Assembly: GCF_040438925.1 (NCBI RefSeq)
Contig: NZ_CP159258.1
Location: 3,486,001 to 3,550,000, forward strand
DNA length: 64,000 bases
Origin: Pseudomonas sp. MYb327
Lineage (GTDB): Bacteria; Pseudomonadota; Gammaproteobacteria; Pseudomonadales; Pseudomonadaceae
Direction: 5' to 3'
Below, one piece after another: positions 17,466 to 26,740 of the stretch (within the stretch, counting starts at the first letter, position 1; every line of letters starts with the position of its first letter). Under the pieces are notes generated by a model. It saw only the letters and a program-made list of their open reading frames with translations. It had not been told where the DNA came from and did no database searches. The position numbers were made by a program, and so were the translations under genes.

Positions 17466-19475
17466 TCAGGGTTCGAGACGGCGTTGCTGGTAGATCCAGT
17501 CAACGATGTCGCCGTCAGGGGTATAGCCACTGACGGTGTCACGCAGTAATTGACGCACGCGAGCGTAATCATCTTGCTCGACGGCAACCAGCAACTCAGA
17601 TAAACGCCCCTTGAGTACATCCCAGGGCAGGTGATCCTCGCTGGCGCTCATGATCATCGGGTGCTGAGTTGCCGATACGTTATCGCCAATCAATAACTCT
17701 TCGTAAAGCTTCTCGCCGGGTCGAAGTCCGGTGAATTCGATGGAAATGTCACCCTGCAGGTTTTTCTCGGAACGAATGCTCAAACCGGACAGATGAATCA
17801 TCTTCTCTGCCAGTTCAACGATCTTCACCGGCTCGCCCATGTCGAGCACAAACACATCGCCGCCCAGCCCCATGGAACCTGCCTGAATCACCAACTGCGC
17901 GGCTTCGGGGATGGTCATGAAATAACGGGTGATTTTCGGGTGCGTTACCGTCAACGGGCCGCCGGACTTGATCTGGCTGTGAAACAGCGGAATGACCGAA
18001 CCGGAAGAACCCAGTACGTTGCCGAAGCGAACCATAGTGAAGCGCGTCTTGTTGACTCGGGAAACTTTGGCGTTGTCGCCGAACAACACCGGGGCGATCT
18101 CTCGACTGAGCGCTTGAAGCGTCAACTCTGCCAAACGCTTGGTACTGCCCATGATATTAGTTGGACGAACCGCCTTGTCGGTGGAGATCAACACAAAGTT
18201 GGAAACACCCGATTGCAACGCAGCCTGAGCAGTGTTGAGCGTGCCGATGACGTTGTTGAGCACGCCTTCAGCGATATTGTGCTCAACCATGGGCACGTGT
18301 TTATAGGCCGCCGCATGATAGACCGTGTCCACGCCCCAGGTTTTCATGACATCCAGCAGTTTGTCCTGATGCCGAATGGAACCCAGAATTGGAAGCAACC
18401 GCACAGGCACCGACATTCGACTTGCGCGCTGCTCAAGCTCCGAAAGAATGCTGTAGAGATTGAATTCACTGTGGTCAAACAGCAAAAGCGTAATTGGGCC
18501 AAGCGCGAAAATCTGGCGGCACAGTTCCGAACCAATCGATCCGCCTGCGCCAGTGACCATGACCGTCTTGCCTTTGATACAGCGTTCGAGCAAGTCCGGT
18601 TGTGCGGGCACGGAATCACGTCCAAGCAAATCCGCGATATCCACTTCTTGAATGTCATCGACCTTTACCCGGCCGCTGGCAAGGTCGGTGAAATTCGGGA
18701 CGCTTCGAATGTGTAGAGGGTAACGCTCCAGAAGCGTGAGAATCTCTCTGCGTCGCGCCCGCGTAGATGACGGAAGAGCCAGGAGAATTTCCTGCGCACC
18801 TGTTTCATCGATCATCTGTTGAATGTGTTTGGGTTTGTAGACTTGCAGGCCGGCAATCGAACGGTCCGCAATACTCGGATCATCATCCATGAAAGCCACC
18901 GGACGCATAACCCGGCCCATCCGCAACGCTGCAACAAGCTGATTACCCGCCACACCCGCGCCGTAGATAGCGACCTTGGTCAACCCGTCATCGCGGCTGG
19001 AGAACGGCATATGTGGCGTGCCGTTGAACCAGTCGCCCATAAAATACTGGCGCATACACAGGCGCAGGCCACCGACAATGACGAGGCTAAGCCACCAATA
19101 GTTGAAGACGATAGAGCGCGGCACCACTGATTCGTGATTGCTGTACCAGTAGACGACAAGCGCAAGAATAAGCGCCGAGAGGCTAACGGCTTTAATAATG
19201 GCAACAAGTGCATCGTTTCCAAAATAGCGCATGACCGCGCGGTACATGCCGAAACGTATGAACAAGGGAATCGCGATAACAGGCGCGCAAATGAAGAGCC
19301 AAAGATGGGCCTTCAAGGGGTTATACATATCCTCCAGTCCGAGACGCACAATAAATGCCAGCCACAGAGCGACCCAGACCAACAGGACATCCGTAGTGAC
19401 CTGAATCAACCTCTTCCGGCGCCGAGGGAGCCCTACCAGGTACCCTCTGATTTTACCCATGGACGCTTCGAACAC
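17466..19475 (-). CDS. wbpM: UDP-N-acetylglucosamine 4,6-dehydratase, membrane-bound (WbpM family)
   Basis: 669 residues. Four hydrophobic segments in the first 130 or so residues, a first Rossmann-like region (AIYGAGVAGNQLV, about 170), then the catalytic SDR domain with NAD motif GAGGSIGSEL (309-318). The active site has Ser (LISTDKAVRPTN, about 431) and a Met in place of Tyr, MGSTK (442-446): the altered Ser-Met-Lys set reported for WbpM. It makes UDP-4-keto-6-deoxy-GlcNAc for O-antigen sugars. The start is GTG at 19475: AGGAGG lies 8 bases upstream, whereas the ATG at 19460 would be too far from it. Confidence 0.93.
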   Translation of the reverse strand: MFEASMGKIRGYLVGLPRRRKRLIQVTTDVLLVWVALWLAFIVRLGLEDMYNPLKAHLWLFICAPVIAIPLFIRFGMYRAVMRYFGNDALVAIIKAVSLSALILALVVYWYSNHESVVPRSIVFNYWWLSLVIVGGLRLCMRQYFMGDWFNGTPHMPFSSRDDGLTKVAIYGAGVAGNQLVAALRMGRVMRPVAFMDDDPSIADRSIAGLQVYKPKHIQQMIDETGAQEILLALPSSTRARRREILTLLERYPLHIRSVPNFTDLASGRVKVDDIQEVDIADLLGRDSVPAQPDLLERCIKGKTVMVTGAGGSIGSELCRQIFALGPITLLLFDHSEFNLYSILSELEQRASRMSVPVRLLPILGSIRHQDKLLDVMKTWGVDTVYHAAAYKHVPMVEHNIAEGVLNNVIGTLNTAQAALQSGVSNFVLISTDKAVRPTNIMGSTKRLAELTLQALSREIAPVLFGDNAKVSRVNKTRFTMVRFGNVLGSSGSVIPLFHSQIKSGGPLTVTHPKITRYFMTIPEAAQLVIQAGSMGLGGDVFVLDMGEPVKIVELAEKMIHLSGLSIRSEKNLQGDISIEFTGLRPGEKLYEELLIGDNVSATQHPMIMSASEDHLPWDVLKGRLSELLVAVEQDDYARVRQLLRDTVSGYTPDGDIVDWIYQQRRLEP

Positions 19476-19568
19476 CTTTTTCCCCTCCTGGTGGCGGCCT
19501 GTTCATCGAGATGAACTTTCAAAGACGCCTGGCGATCACTCTAAACCTAATGACACAGTAGTATTTGC

Positions 19569-20597
19569 TTAGTTCTTTAGCACGGGGACTTCGAGATCTC
19601 CGGCCCGGAACTTTATGGCCAGCGCGATCAATGGCGAGTAAGCCAAGACGACACCCAGCGCGCCATCCAGACCGAATTGCGTCACGCACAACGCTATCGG
19701 CAGCAACCAGAAGATATTGATCACACCAACCGCAATGGTGACGGGCAAGTGTTTGCCAAATCGACGGGAAGCAAACTGATAGGCGTGGCTACGATGTGCT
19801 TCATAGACTTTGTCGCCTCTCAACAGGCGGCGCAACAGCGTGAACGTAGCATCGACGATGAATACTCCTAGCAAAATCAACCAAGCCCAAAGCATGTGGG
19901 TACTCGCCCATGCTGCCTGGAGAGAAAGGCCGCCCAGCACGATACCCAGAAAGCCGCTACCGGCATCGCCCATGAAAATTCTCGCGGGGGGAAAGTTCCA
20001 GTAAAGAAAACCTGCCACGGAAGCCGCAAGTAACAGAGGGCCCCCGATCAGACTATCTAACCCGGCCAGCCAATAAAGCAGGCAGGCACTCAGGCAAACA
20101 CAAATCGCTTCGACGCTGGCAATGCCATCGATGCCGTCCATGAAGTTGTAGAGATTGAGTAGCCACACCAGATAGAAAACCCCGAGTAGATACCCGAACC
20201 AGGAAAGCTCCAGATTGACACCAAACACCACTATCGTTGGCAAACCTCCCAGCCAGAACAACGCCCAGGCGGCTCCCGAGAAATGCCCAAGCAACCGCCA
20301 GCGTGCAGCAATATGACCATGATCATCCATAAAGCCAATAAAAGCGACGAGAGCGCCCGCGCCTGCAATGCCAAAAAAATGCGGAAATGAAAGACTTCCA
20401 CTAATCCAATGCATCGTCAGGGCCAACAGAAAGGCACCGACTATCGCCACACCACCACCTCGCGGGGTGGAAATGCAGTGGGAACTGCGCTCGTTGGGGA
20501 TATCCATCAGACTGCGAGACAGCGCGTAGCGGCGAAGCACTGCGGTAAGAAAAAGAGAAACGCCGAAAATAGCCGGTATAAACCACCAGTAACTCAT
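19569..20597 (-). CDS. wbpL: Undecaprenyl-phosphate sugar-1-phosphate transferase (WbpL family)
   Basis: 342 residues, about ten membrane segments, MraY/WecA superfamily. Diagnostic motifs: MDIPNERSSHCISTPRGGG (31-49), NLYNFMDGIDGIAS, and FMGDAGSGFLG with the metal-binding Asp residues. WbpL transfers a 6-deoxy-HexNAc-1-phosphate (or GlcNAc-1-P) to undecaprenyl phosphate, starting O-antigen chains at the inner membrane. It lies upstream of wbpM on the same strand and is divergent from the small zinc-ribbon gene. Confidence 0.92.
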   Translation of the reverse strand: MSYWWFIPAIFGVSLFLTAVLRRYALSRSLMDIPNERSSHCISTPRGGGVAIVGAFLLALTMHWISGSLSFPHFFGIAGAGALVAFIGFMDDHGHIAARWRLLGHFSGAAWALFWLGGLPTIVVFGVNLELSWFGYLLGVFYLVWLLNLYNFMDGIDGIASVEAICVCLSACLLYWLAGLDSLIGGPLLLAASVAGFLYWNFPPARIFMGDAGSGFLGIVLGGLSLQAAWASTHMLWAWLILLGVFIVDATFTLLRRLLRGDKVYEAHRSHAYQFASRRFGKHLPVTIAVGVINIFWLLPIALCVTQFGLDGALGVVLAYSPLIALAIKFRAGDLEVPVLKN

Positions 20598-20888
20598 GCT
20601 GTGTGATGTTCCAAAAAGTGTTGTGCTGTCGTGCGCAGGGCATCATCCATTTTGACAGGAGGCGTTTAGTCCAACAGTCTGGATTTTCTGCTGATATCTG
20701 CCTGAAGTGCTCGAGGTAGGCCTGATGAAGTAAAGCTTCGCCCATCATAACGACCACGCTTTGCAGAGTCCAACCGGGTCCCTGAGCGTTCCGCAATACG
20801 ACGAAATAATACGAAGATTCGTGGGTGTTCATCCTGCGTAATTCCCACAAGCCGGTTGTATGCTGTGGTTACCACCAAGGAGACAATC

Positions 20889-21107
20889 ATGGCCGTGTCT
20901 ACCTGCATAAGCTGCGCGAGCACCCAATTTGAAGCTAATACAACCACCGTCCACGGTACGAAATCCAAAGTGATTTTTATCCAGTGCGCACAATGTGGGG
21001 GCGTCGTCGGGGTTTTGGATTGCAGCAAATTTGGAGCTGTTGTATCCAGAATCGCGACACTCTTTCGGCAAAAACCTCCAAATGCAGTCGCCCCCACAAA
21101 AACCTGA
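20889..21107 (+). CDS. Small zinc-ribbon-like protein
   Basis: 72 residues. Two CxxC pairs, TCISCAS (6-9) and IQCAQCGG (about 35-38), about 28 residues apart, suit a single zinc ribbon. The pattern, with GVVGV after the second pair, resembles a family of small uncharacterised Pseudomonas proteins. AAGGAG lies 6 bases before the ATG at 20889. It is divergent from wbpL and precedes an acyltransferase by 212 bases. Function unknown. Confidence 0.72.
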   Translation: MAVSTCISCASTQFEANTTTVHGTKSKVIFIQCAQCGGVVGVLDCSKFGAVVSRIATLFRQKPPNAVAPTKT

Positions 21108-21319
21108 ACGCAGCCATATCCGCATCAGCACCAACCCTGGTGTCTTATACAAGCAGTCGGCGGGGCCTATGTCGCGATCTCGGCGATGAATTTGCCAAAA
21201 AATCTGGTCCGCGAGAGTGCGACATCAACATGATTTTCTAAGCGAAAAACAGACCCAAAAAATCAGATTCACGGTTAAAATCTCCGCGAATTGAGCACAG
21301 ACCAGGACCCTTCCATACC

Positions 21320-23200
21320 ATGAAGTACCGTTCAGATATCGATGGACTCCGAGCGATAGCCGTTCTGAGCGTGGTGATCTTTCACTTGAATGTTGGTTTG
21401 CTTCCTGGAGGTTTTGTCGGGGTCGACATATTTTTCGTAATCTCCGGTTACCTCATCTCCAAAATTATCTACTCGGAGGTTGCTGATGGATCATTCTCCA
21501 TCGCTAATTTCTATGTCAGGCGAGCACGCCGTATTCTCCCGGCGTTTCTGTCCATAATAATCGCGACGTCTATTGCCGCGTATTTCTTGCTGTACCCTAG
21601 CGAGTTGGCAAACTATGCGAAATCAGCAATTGCCTCAGCACTCTTTTCGGCGAACATCTATTTCTACGCCACACTTAATTATTTTTCGCCTTCCGCTGAT
21701 GAGATTCCTCTACTGCACCTGTGGTCGCTCGGTATCGAGGAACAGTTCTACATTTTTTTCCCGGTAATCCTCATCGGGTTATCAAAAATATCCAAACGAC
21801 TGATACCAGCCGCTATCTTCGTCATGCTTGCGGCCTCGTTGTTTTTCTCGCAAAAACTGCTTTCCAGTAATCCGCTCGAGTCATTCTATCTCCTACCGTT
21901 CCGTGCATTTGAGCTTCTTATTGGCAGCCTGATCGCATTACCAGCGCTGCACTTTAGGAAAACCAAAGCAGTTTCGGCCGCTGCCTTCCTACTTGGCCTG
22001 GCCGCCTTGATCTATCCAATCTGCTTTTACAGCAGCAATACCCCGTTCCCAGGCTTGGCGGCGGCGCTTCCGTGTCTTGGCGCCGCCCTGATCATCATGG
22101 CTGGCGAGCAAGGCGGAAAGATGTCGATGCTTCTGGGATCGCGTCCGATGGTGTTCGTGGGGAAAATATCGTACTCGCTGTATCTGGTTCATTGGCCCTT
22201 GGTTGTATTCGCCAAACGCGCTTTTCCAGAAACAAATAAAGAAACGGCCGCCCTGATAATTTTTGTCATGGCAATACTTCTTGCATGGGCAAATTACAAG
22301 TTTGTAGAGCAAACCTTTCGTTACGCAAGGAAACAATGGCAGCCGGCGCGAATTCTGTCAGCCGCGTCGATGTCACTTTGCTTAGTCGTGGCCGCAGGAT
22401 GGTACGTTTCGCATAAACACGGCTTTGCTTCCTCGTCGCAGAGTCGAATTGATAAAGTGCTCGCCACGATGTCCTATAACTCATCCAAGGATTATCAGGC
22501 AGGGGAATGCTTTTTAGATCCGGACCAAGACCCAACAAAAACAAGCCTGGAGCACTGTATACCTTCCCGAAGCAGCAAAAATGCGCTTCTTTGGGGTGAC
22601 AGTCATGCAGCGCAACTGTACATGGGTCTCAGCAAAACACTGGATGAACATAACATCTCGCTAGGGCAGATGACCGCCTCTGCATGCCCGCCCATATTAG
22701 GCATGGACATACCAGCTCGCCCGTATTGCAAGAATGCAAATGCACTCTTTCTTGAGAAAATCTCGGCTATCAGGCCAGATATTTTAATCATCACCGCTGC
22801 CTGGCCAATTACACCTGAATTCATGGCCGCTTTCGATAAGACTCTGGATCAGGTAGACAGACTGCATTTGGACAAAGTTGTTGTTATCGGCGAAGCGCCG
22901 GTCTTTAAGCGCCGAGTTCCCTTAATCATTATCGACAGAATGAAAAACAAAATATTCAACTTTGATTCTTCTGAAGATGTTGAGATGGATGCGATGAAAA
23001 GGTCTGAGTCATACATCAGTGAGACGGTGTCACGTCACAAAGGGATTACTTACGTATCACTGATACAGGCAATTTGTCCAAAAGGCACTTGTCCAATGGC
23101 ATCACCAGATGAAAAACCGCTGATCTATGACATCGTCCACCTGACCCCTGAAGGCTCTGCACTCTATGCCAAGGAGATAACCCCTTCGATAGTGAACTAG
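21320..23200 (+). CDS. OafA/YrhL-type acyltransferase with C-terminal SGNH domain
   Basis: 626 residues. The N-terminal acyltransferase_3 domain (about 1-350) has ten or so membrane helices, RSDIDGLRAIAVLSVVIFH with the catalytic-type His, and YVRRARRILPAF. The C-terminal part (about 400-626) is an SGNH hydrolase-like domain: GDSH with Ser near 426 and DIVHLTPEG with Asp/His near 600. These fusions O-acetylate lipopolysaccharide or other glycans in the periplasm. It is on the opposite strand from most of the locus, suggesting a separately acquired decoration gene. The start codon lacks a strong ribosome site. Confidence 0.87.
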   Translation: MKYRSDIDGLRAIAVLSVVIFHLNVGLLPGGFVGVDIFFVISGYLISKIIYSEVADGSFSIANFYVRRARRILPAFLSIIIATSIAAYFLLYPSELANYAKSAIASALFSANIYFYATLNYFSPSADEIPLLHLWSLGIEEQFYIFFPVILIGLSKISKRLIPAAIFVMLAASLFFSQKLLSSNPLESFYLLPFRAFELLIGSLIALPALHFRKTKAVSAAAFLLGLAALIYPICFYSSNTPFPGLAAALPCLGAALIIMAGEQGGKMSMLLGSRPMVFVGKISYSLYLVHWPLVVFAKRAFPETNKETAALIIFVMAILLAWANYKFVEQTFRYARKQWQPARILSAASMSLCLVVAAGWYVSHKHGFASSSQSRIDKVLATMSYNSSKDYQAGECFLDPDQDPTKTSLEHCIPSRSSKNALLWGDSHAAQLYMGLSKTLDEHNISLGQMTASACPPILGMDIPARPYCKNANALFLEKISAIRPDILIITAAWPITPEFMAAFDKTLDQVDRLHLDKVVVIGEAPVFKRRVPLIIIDRMKNKIFNFDSSEDVEMDAMKRSESYISETVSRHKGITYVSLIQAICPKGTCPMASPDEKPLIYDIVHLTPEGSALYAKEITPSIVN

Positions 23201-23563
23201 TGCTTCCATTAGTGGTTAGCGCAAGACCCCGGGGCCCGATCCGACACGTACACAGCTCTGCCCCCACGTGCAGCCGGCCCCTGACCGCGATCCACTCACT
23301 CACATTTCAAGATTAGCGCTCCAGTCTTCGCGAACTTTTTTGAATCGAATCTAGGCTCGGCAGTTTTGACCAGCAATTAGGCGTAACTCCCCCCCCTCCA
23401 TAATCGCGGAAAACGACTTTAGGTGATAATCTCCCCGGCGATTCTAGGAGCAATCCATGAATAGGTCGGACGGTGATCCGGTTTTTACCAATACCCAACA
23501 CGAAGAGTCCCGGCTCTATGCTTGGGGTTAGATGCTTGCGCCGAAAACAGTGGAACAATAAAA
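23201..23563. other. Intergenic region between the two acyltransferases
   Basis: 363 bases without a convincing full gene. It contains a run of eight C (23389-23396), a promoter-like GGTGATAAT (about 23422-23430) and a 25-codon frame with a good ribosome site (23457-23531). The first 150 bases show nothing recognisable. Confidence 0.5.
23457..23531 (+). CDS. Possible 24-residue leader peptide or gene remnant
   Basis: An ATG 5 bases after AGGAGC opens a frame of 24 residues (begins MNRSDGDPVFTNTQ) ending TAG at 23529-23531, 32 bases before the acyltransferase start. The ribosome site is better than that of the gene that follows. It may be a translated leader or the truncated start of a lost gene; no family recognised. 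Confidence 0.3.
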   Translation: MNRSDGDPVFTNTQHEESRLYAWG

Positions 23564-24745
23564 ATGACCCGCCACATCAGTGAGACTGGAAAAAGAATCG
23601 TTTTTTTAGACTCTTTACGAGCAATCGCTGTTTTGTTAGTCCTTTGGGGGCATGTATTTATGCTCGGAATCAGCGAAGCAAGTACTGTCAGCATCTGGGT
23701 TCCAGATGTAAAAGAGATGATTTTCGGTCCAACCACACTAACAGACAACATCCACTGGAAACTAGGGAACTGGATAGGATCAAAGTTTGGGCTAAATCCC
23801 GGCTCACTTGGCGTTTCGTTATTCTTCCTGATTAGCGGCTTTGTCATCCTGAGAACGATAGACAGGACTCCGCCATTACAATTTATGATCCAACGGCTTT
23901 TCAGGATTATTCCAGTTTGCTTTTTTTGCGTCACGCTTGTAGCTGCCATAACATACGCATATTGCAATAGTAGAGGACTACAGCAACCCAATACTATTAC
24001 GAGCATTCTTACATCATCAGTAGCCGCCAACTATTTTAATGGAGCTTTCTCTACGGTTCCTGTTCTATGGACACTTGAAATAGAGATGATTTTCTACGTT
24101 GTCATGGCGGTCGGCGTAACTGTTTTAGGCCGACTGGATTATAAAGCCCTATGTTTGATATCGCTCCTTTGCCTGACGGTCGTTGCTGGCTATACCCTGC
24201 CTTATGCAACCGCCCCCTTCAAACCGGACGTGTACCGTCACTTCAGCACTATATTCGTTTTCATCAGCTATATGCTGATCGGTGCCTTTATCTATCGCGC
24301 TTATGAGGACGAGAAAGCATCACGCGGCCTGGTTTTCTCCGCATTATCTGTGACGATATATCTCGTATGCTTCCACCTGCACGGAAAAGCAACTGACTTC
24401 CAAAACATCGGAAGTAATCTTCACTCTTCCATAGTTGCGCTGATCATCTTCGTTTTTGGCTTGTTTGCGGGTTTGCGGGGGAAGGTATTTGCACCGTTAC
24501 GGTGGGTAGCGTCAATTAGCTATCCGTTGTATTTGCTACATGTGCCACTGGCGTGGGGGATGATTTATATACTTGCGTCGATGGGCGTTGGAATGTATTG
24601 GAGTGCTACGATTTCTTCAGTGGCGGTGATTGTCCTTGCTTGGGCGACACATTGGCTAATCGAGCTTCCTTCGCAGGCTGCTGGAAAAAAAATCAGTAAG
24701 CTTCTCTCGCCACCGACACCAGTTATCAAAAGCGGTATTGCCTGA
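23564..24745 (+). CDS. Acyltransferase family membrane protein
   Basis: 393 residues of the acyltransferase_3 family without an SGNH domain. FLDSLRAIAVLLVLWGHVFML (about 15-35) holds the catalytic-type His; LGVSLFFLISGFVILRT and the later LYLLHVPLAWG are family landmarks. About ten membrane helices. It probably O-acylates a surface glycan. The ATG at 23564 follows GTGGAA and gives the usual N terminus; a TTG at 23522 is less likely. It is convergent with the glycosyltransferase at 24874. Confidence 0.83.
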   Translation: MTRHISETGKRIVFLDSLRAIAVLLVLWGHVFMLGISEASTVSIWVPDVKEMIFGPTTLTDNIHWKLGNWIGSKFGLNPGSLGVSLFFLISGFVILRTIDRTPPLQFMIQRLFRIIPVCFFCVTLVAAITYAYCNSRGLQQPNTITSILTSSVAANYFNGAFSTVPVLWTLEIEMIFYVVMAVGVTVLGRLDYKALCLISLLCLTVVAGYTLPYATAPFKPDVYRHFSTIFVFISYMLIGAFIYRAYEDEKASRGLVFSALSVTIYLVCFHLHGKATDFQNIGSNLHSSIVALIIFVFGLFAGLRGKVFAPLRWVASISYPLYLLHVPLAWGMIYILASMGVGMYWSATISSVAVIVLAWATHWLIELPSQAAGKKISKLLSPPTPVIKSGIA

Positions 24746-24762
24746 TTGCTAACACTCTGGAT

Positions 24763-24786
24763 CGTGCTCATCTAGTGTTGAGCACG
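24763..24786. other. Stem-loop between convergent genes
   Basis: A perfect 8-base inverted repeat CGTGCTCA / TGAGCACG with an 8-base loop lies 17 bases past the acyltransferase stop. There is no T-run, so it is at best a weak or Rho-assisted terminator. Confidence 0.45.
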
Positions 24787-24873
24787 AACAGGTGCTTGTA
24801 TTTCCTGCAATTTGAGTTTCAACATCCCCCTGATATCAGTTGAAGTCATCCTTCTACAGGGCAAGCTTTGAGA

Positions 24874-25983
24874 TCAGCGAAGCACGTCTCTATAAACGTC
24901 CACGTATGCACTAACCATTTTCTCGGACGTGAAGTGCTGCTGAAACCGTTGCTGTGCCTTCAACCCCATCTCACTTGCCCTCATCGGATTTTCCCAAATG
25001 AGCCGCATTGCTTTTCGAAGCGCGATAGCGTCATTGGGAGGGACAACCAAACCTGTTTCATCCGCAATATTAATATAGGTAGTGCCCGTACCTATTTCGC
25101 ATGAGATCAGAGGCTTGCCAAACATCGCACCTTCAAGCAGCGTGATTCCAAATGCTTCTGATCGGAGATGAGAAGGAAATACAACGCAACCAGACAAACT
25201 AAGCAGTGCAACTTTATCTTCGTCGGGAAGCGCACCCAGAAAAAAAACATTACTGAGCCCTAAGCGAATGGCCTGCGCTTTAAGCTCAGACTCTTTAGGT
25301 CCGCTTCCGACAATGACAATCGGAAAGTTTGTTTGGTGAGCTGCATCCAGCAACGTGTGTAGACCTTTATAATAACGCAACACGCCCACAAAAAGAAAAA
25401 AACCTTTTCCGACGATGTTTTTCCAATGTTCAATACGTTCCGCTGCTGGCTCTGGAAAACTTTTTTCATCCAGGCCAATTGGAATGATATCAACCTTGTC
25501 TGCAAAGGGGGCTAATACTGTGCTGGACTTAAGGTAATTGGGCGACGATGCGACTATCCGATCCACGCTTTTCAGAAATTTAGATTGGAGTGGTTGATAA
25601 AGCTTTAAGAGATTTTGCTGATTCACAATGTCCGAGTGATATGAAACCAACGTCGGTTTTTTTACTTGACAGGCGAAATGCAGCACATCCATGAATGGCC
25701 ACGGAAAGTGGTAATGGATAATATCAGCATCTTTTGCCAAACGCCTGAACATCGAAATCGCGGAAAATGAAAACCCGGTAGACGCAACTTGAAAATTTAG
25801 CTTGGCCTGATAGGCCAAATACCCACCCATTTCAATCGCATTCGGTGCAGGATTAGCTGAAAGTGAAAGTACATCACTAGTAGCTCCATAGTTACTGGAA
25901 CTGCGCGCTATTTGATGTATGACCTGCTCTACGCCCCCCATTGTTTCGGGAAGCGCAGTTTTGAAGAAGTGAAGTATCCGCAT
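24874..25983 (-). CDS. Glycosyltransferase family 4
   Basis: 369 residues, GT-B fold. N-terminal MRILHFFKTALPETMGGVEQ has the Gly-rich acceptor loop of GT4 enzymes; the C-terminal half has FLFVGVLRYYKGLHTLLDAA, VIVGSGP and the catalytic E-x7-E in SEAFGITLLEGAMFGKP. It would transfer a sugar (often mannose, fucose or rhamnose) to the growing O-antigen in the cytoplasm. It lies 13 bases downstream of a GT2 gene and ends a minus-strand run gmd-fcl-GT2-GT4. Confidence 0.88.
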   Translation of the reverse strand: MRILHFFKTALPETMGGVEQVIHQIARSSSNYGATSDVLSLSANPAPNAIEMGGYLAYQAKLNFQVASTGFSFSAISMFRRLAKDADIIHYHFPWPFMDVLHFACQVKKPTLVSYHSDIVNQQNLLKLYQPLQSKFLKSVDRIVASSPNYLKSSTVLAPFADKVDIIPIGLDEKSFPEPAAERIEHWKNIVGKGFFLFVGVLRYYKGLHTLLDAAHQTNFPIVIVGSGPKESELKAQAIRLGLSNVFFLGALPDEDKVALLSLSGCVVFPSHLRSEAFGITLLEGAMFGKPLISCEIGTGTTYINIADETGLVVPPNDAIALRKAMRLIWENPMRASEMGLKAQQRFQQHFTSEKMVSAYVDVYRDVLR

Positions 25984-25996
25984 GACGCCCCGCTAT

Positions 25997-26740
25997 TTAT
26001 GGAAAGATTGATTTAAACCATACGGAGTATGGTTGAAATAACCACCACTTGAGGGGTACTTTTCCATGATACTTACGAACCACCTTCATTGCTTCACTGT
26101 AGTGGCGTCGACGCAATGTCTTGGTTTTTGTGGCTTCATGTTCGCGATTGACCGCGACAAACTGATCAACAAATTGCAGCGGAGCAACATTTTTGTATAA
26201 CCGCCACCACAAGTCATAATCCATGGCCATATGTAAACTGCCATCTACGCCATTGATACACTCCCAAGCAGAGCGTCTAATTAACGTAGCCGGTTGAGAA
26301 ATGATACAGCGCAAGGCGAGTCGCTTTTCGCTGAATGGCTCTACCCAGATAGGTGCCTTTTTTCCATTCTTTTCGATGATATTCCAGGCCCGACCATAAA
26401 CAGCGGGAGCATCTGGCGCATTCTCCAGGGCACGAACCAAATTTTTCAGACCGTCAGGAAGAAACCAGTCATCACTGTTCAACCAGCACACATAAGGGGC
26501 TGAGCCTTTGGCTATGCCTTCGTTAATGGCAGCTGCCTGACCAGAATCAGGGCCACTTCTCCAACCACTGAGGCGACTTTCCCACTTTTTTATAACATCA
26601 ACAGATTCGTCAGTTGATCCCCCGTCAAGTACAAACACTTCAACAGGTAGATCTTGTTCAAAAATTGACGTTAGCGCTGCGTCGAGAAACCTGCCTTGAT
26701 TATACGACGGGACAGCAATAGTTATGAGAGGGGTAGACAT
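25997..26740 (-). CDS. Glycosyltransferase family 2
   Basis: 247 residues, GT-A fold: ITIAVPSYNQGRFLDAALTS at the N terminus, VLDGGSTDES, and the metal-binding acidic motif WLNSDDW (about 85-91). No membrane helix. Probable O-antigen sugar transferase of unknown specificity. Its ATG overlaps the stop of fcl by one base (TAATG), implying coupled translation. Confidence 0.88.
   Translation of the reverse strand: MSTPLITIAVPSYNQGRFLDAALTSIFEQDLPVEVFVLDGGSTDESVDVIKKWESRLSGWRSGPDSGQAAAINEGIAKGSAPYVCWLNSDDWFLPDGLKNLVRALENAPDAPAVYGRAWNIIEKNGKKAPIWVEPFSEKRLALRCIISQPATLIRRSAWECINGVDGSLHMAMDYDLWWRLYKNVAPLQFVDQFVAVNREHEATKTKTLRRRHYSEAMKVVRKYHGKVPLKWWLFQPYSVWFKSIFP

Noticed and set aside
20401..20850. 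Minus-strand frame extending upstream of wbpL
   Set aside because: Overlaps wbpL out of frame with no ribosome site and no family similarity.
23201..23390. Possible insertion-sequence or gene remnant in the spacer
   Set aside because: No terminal repeats, target duplication or protein similarity could be seen in any frame.
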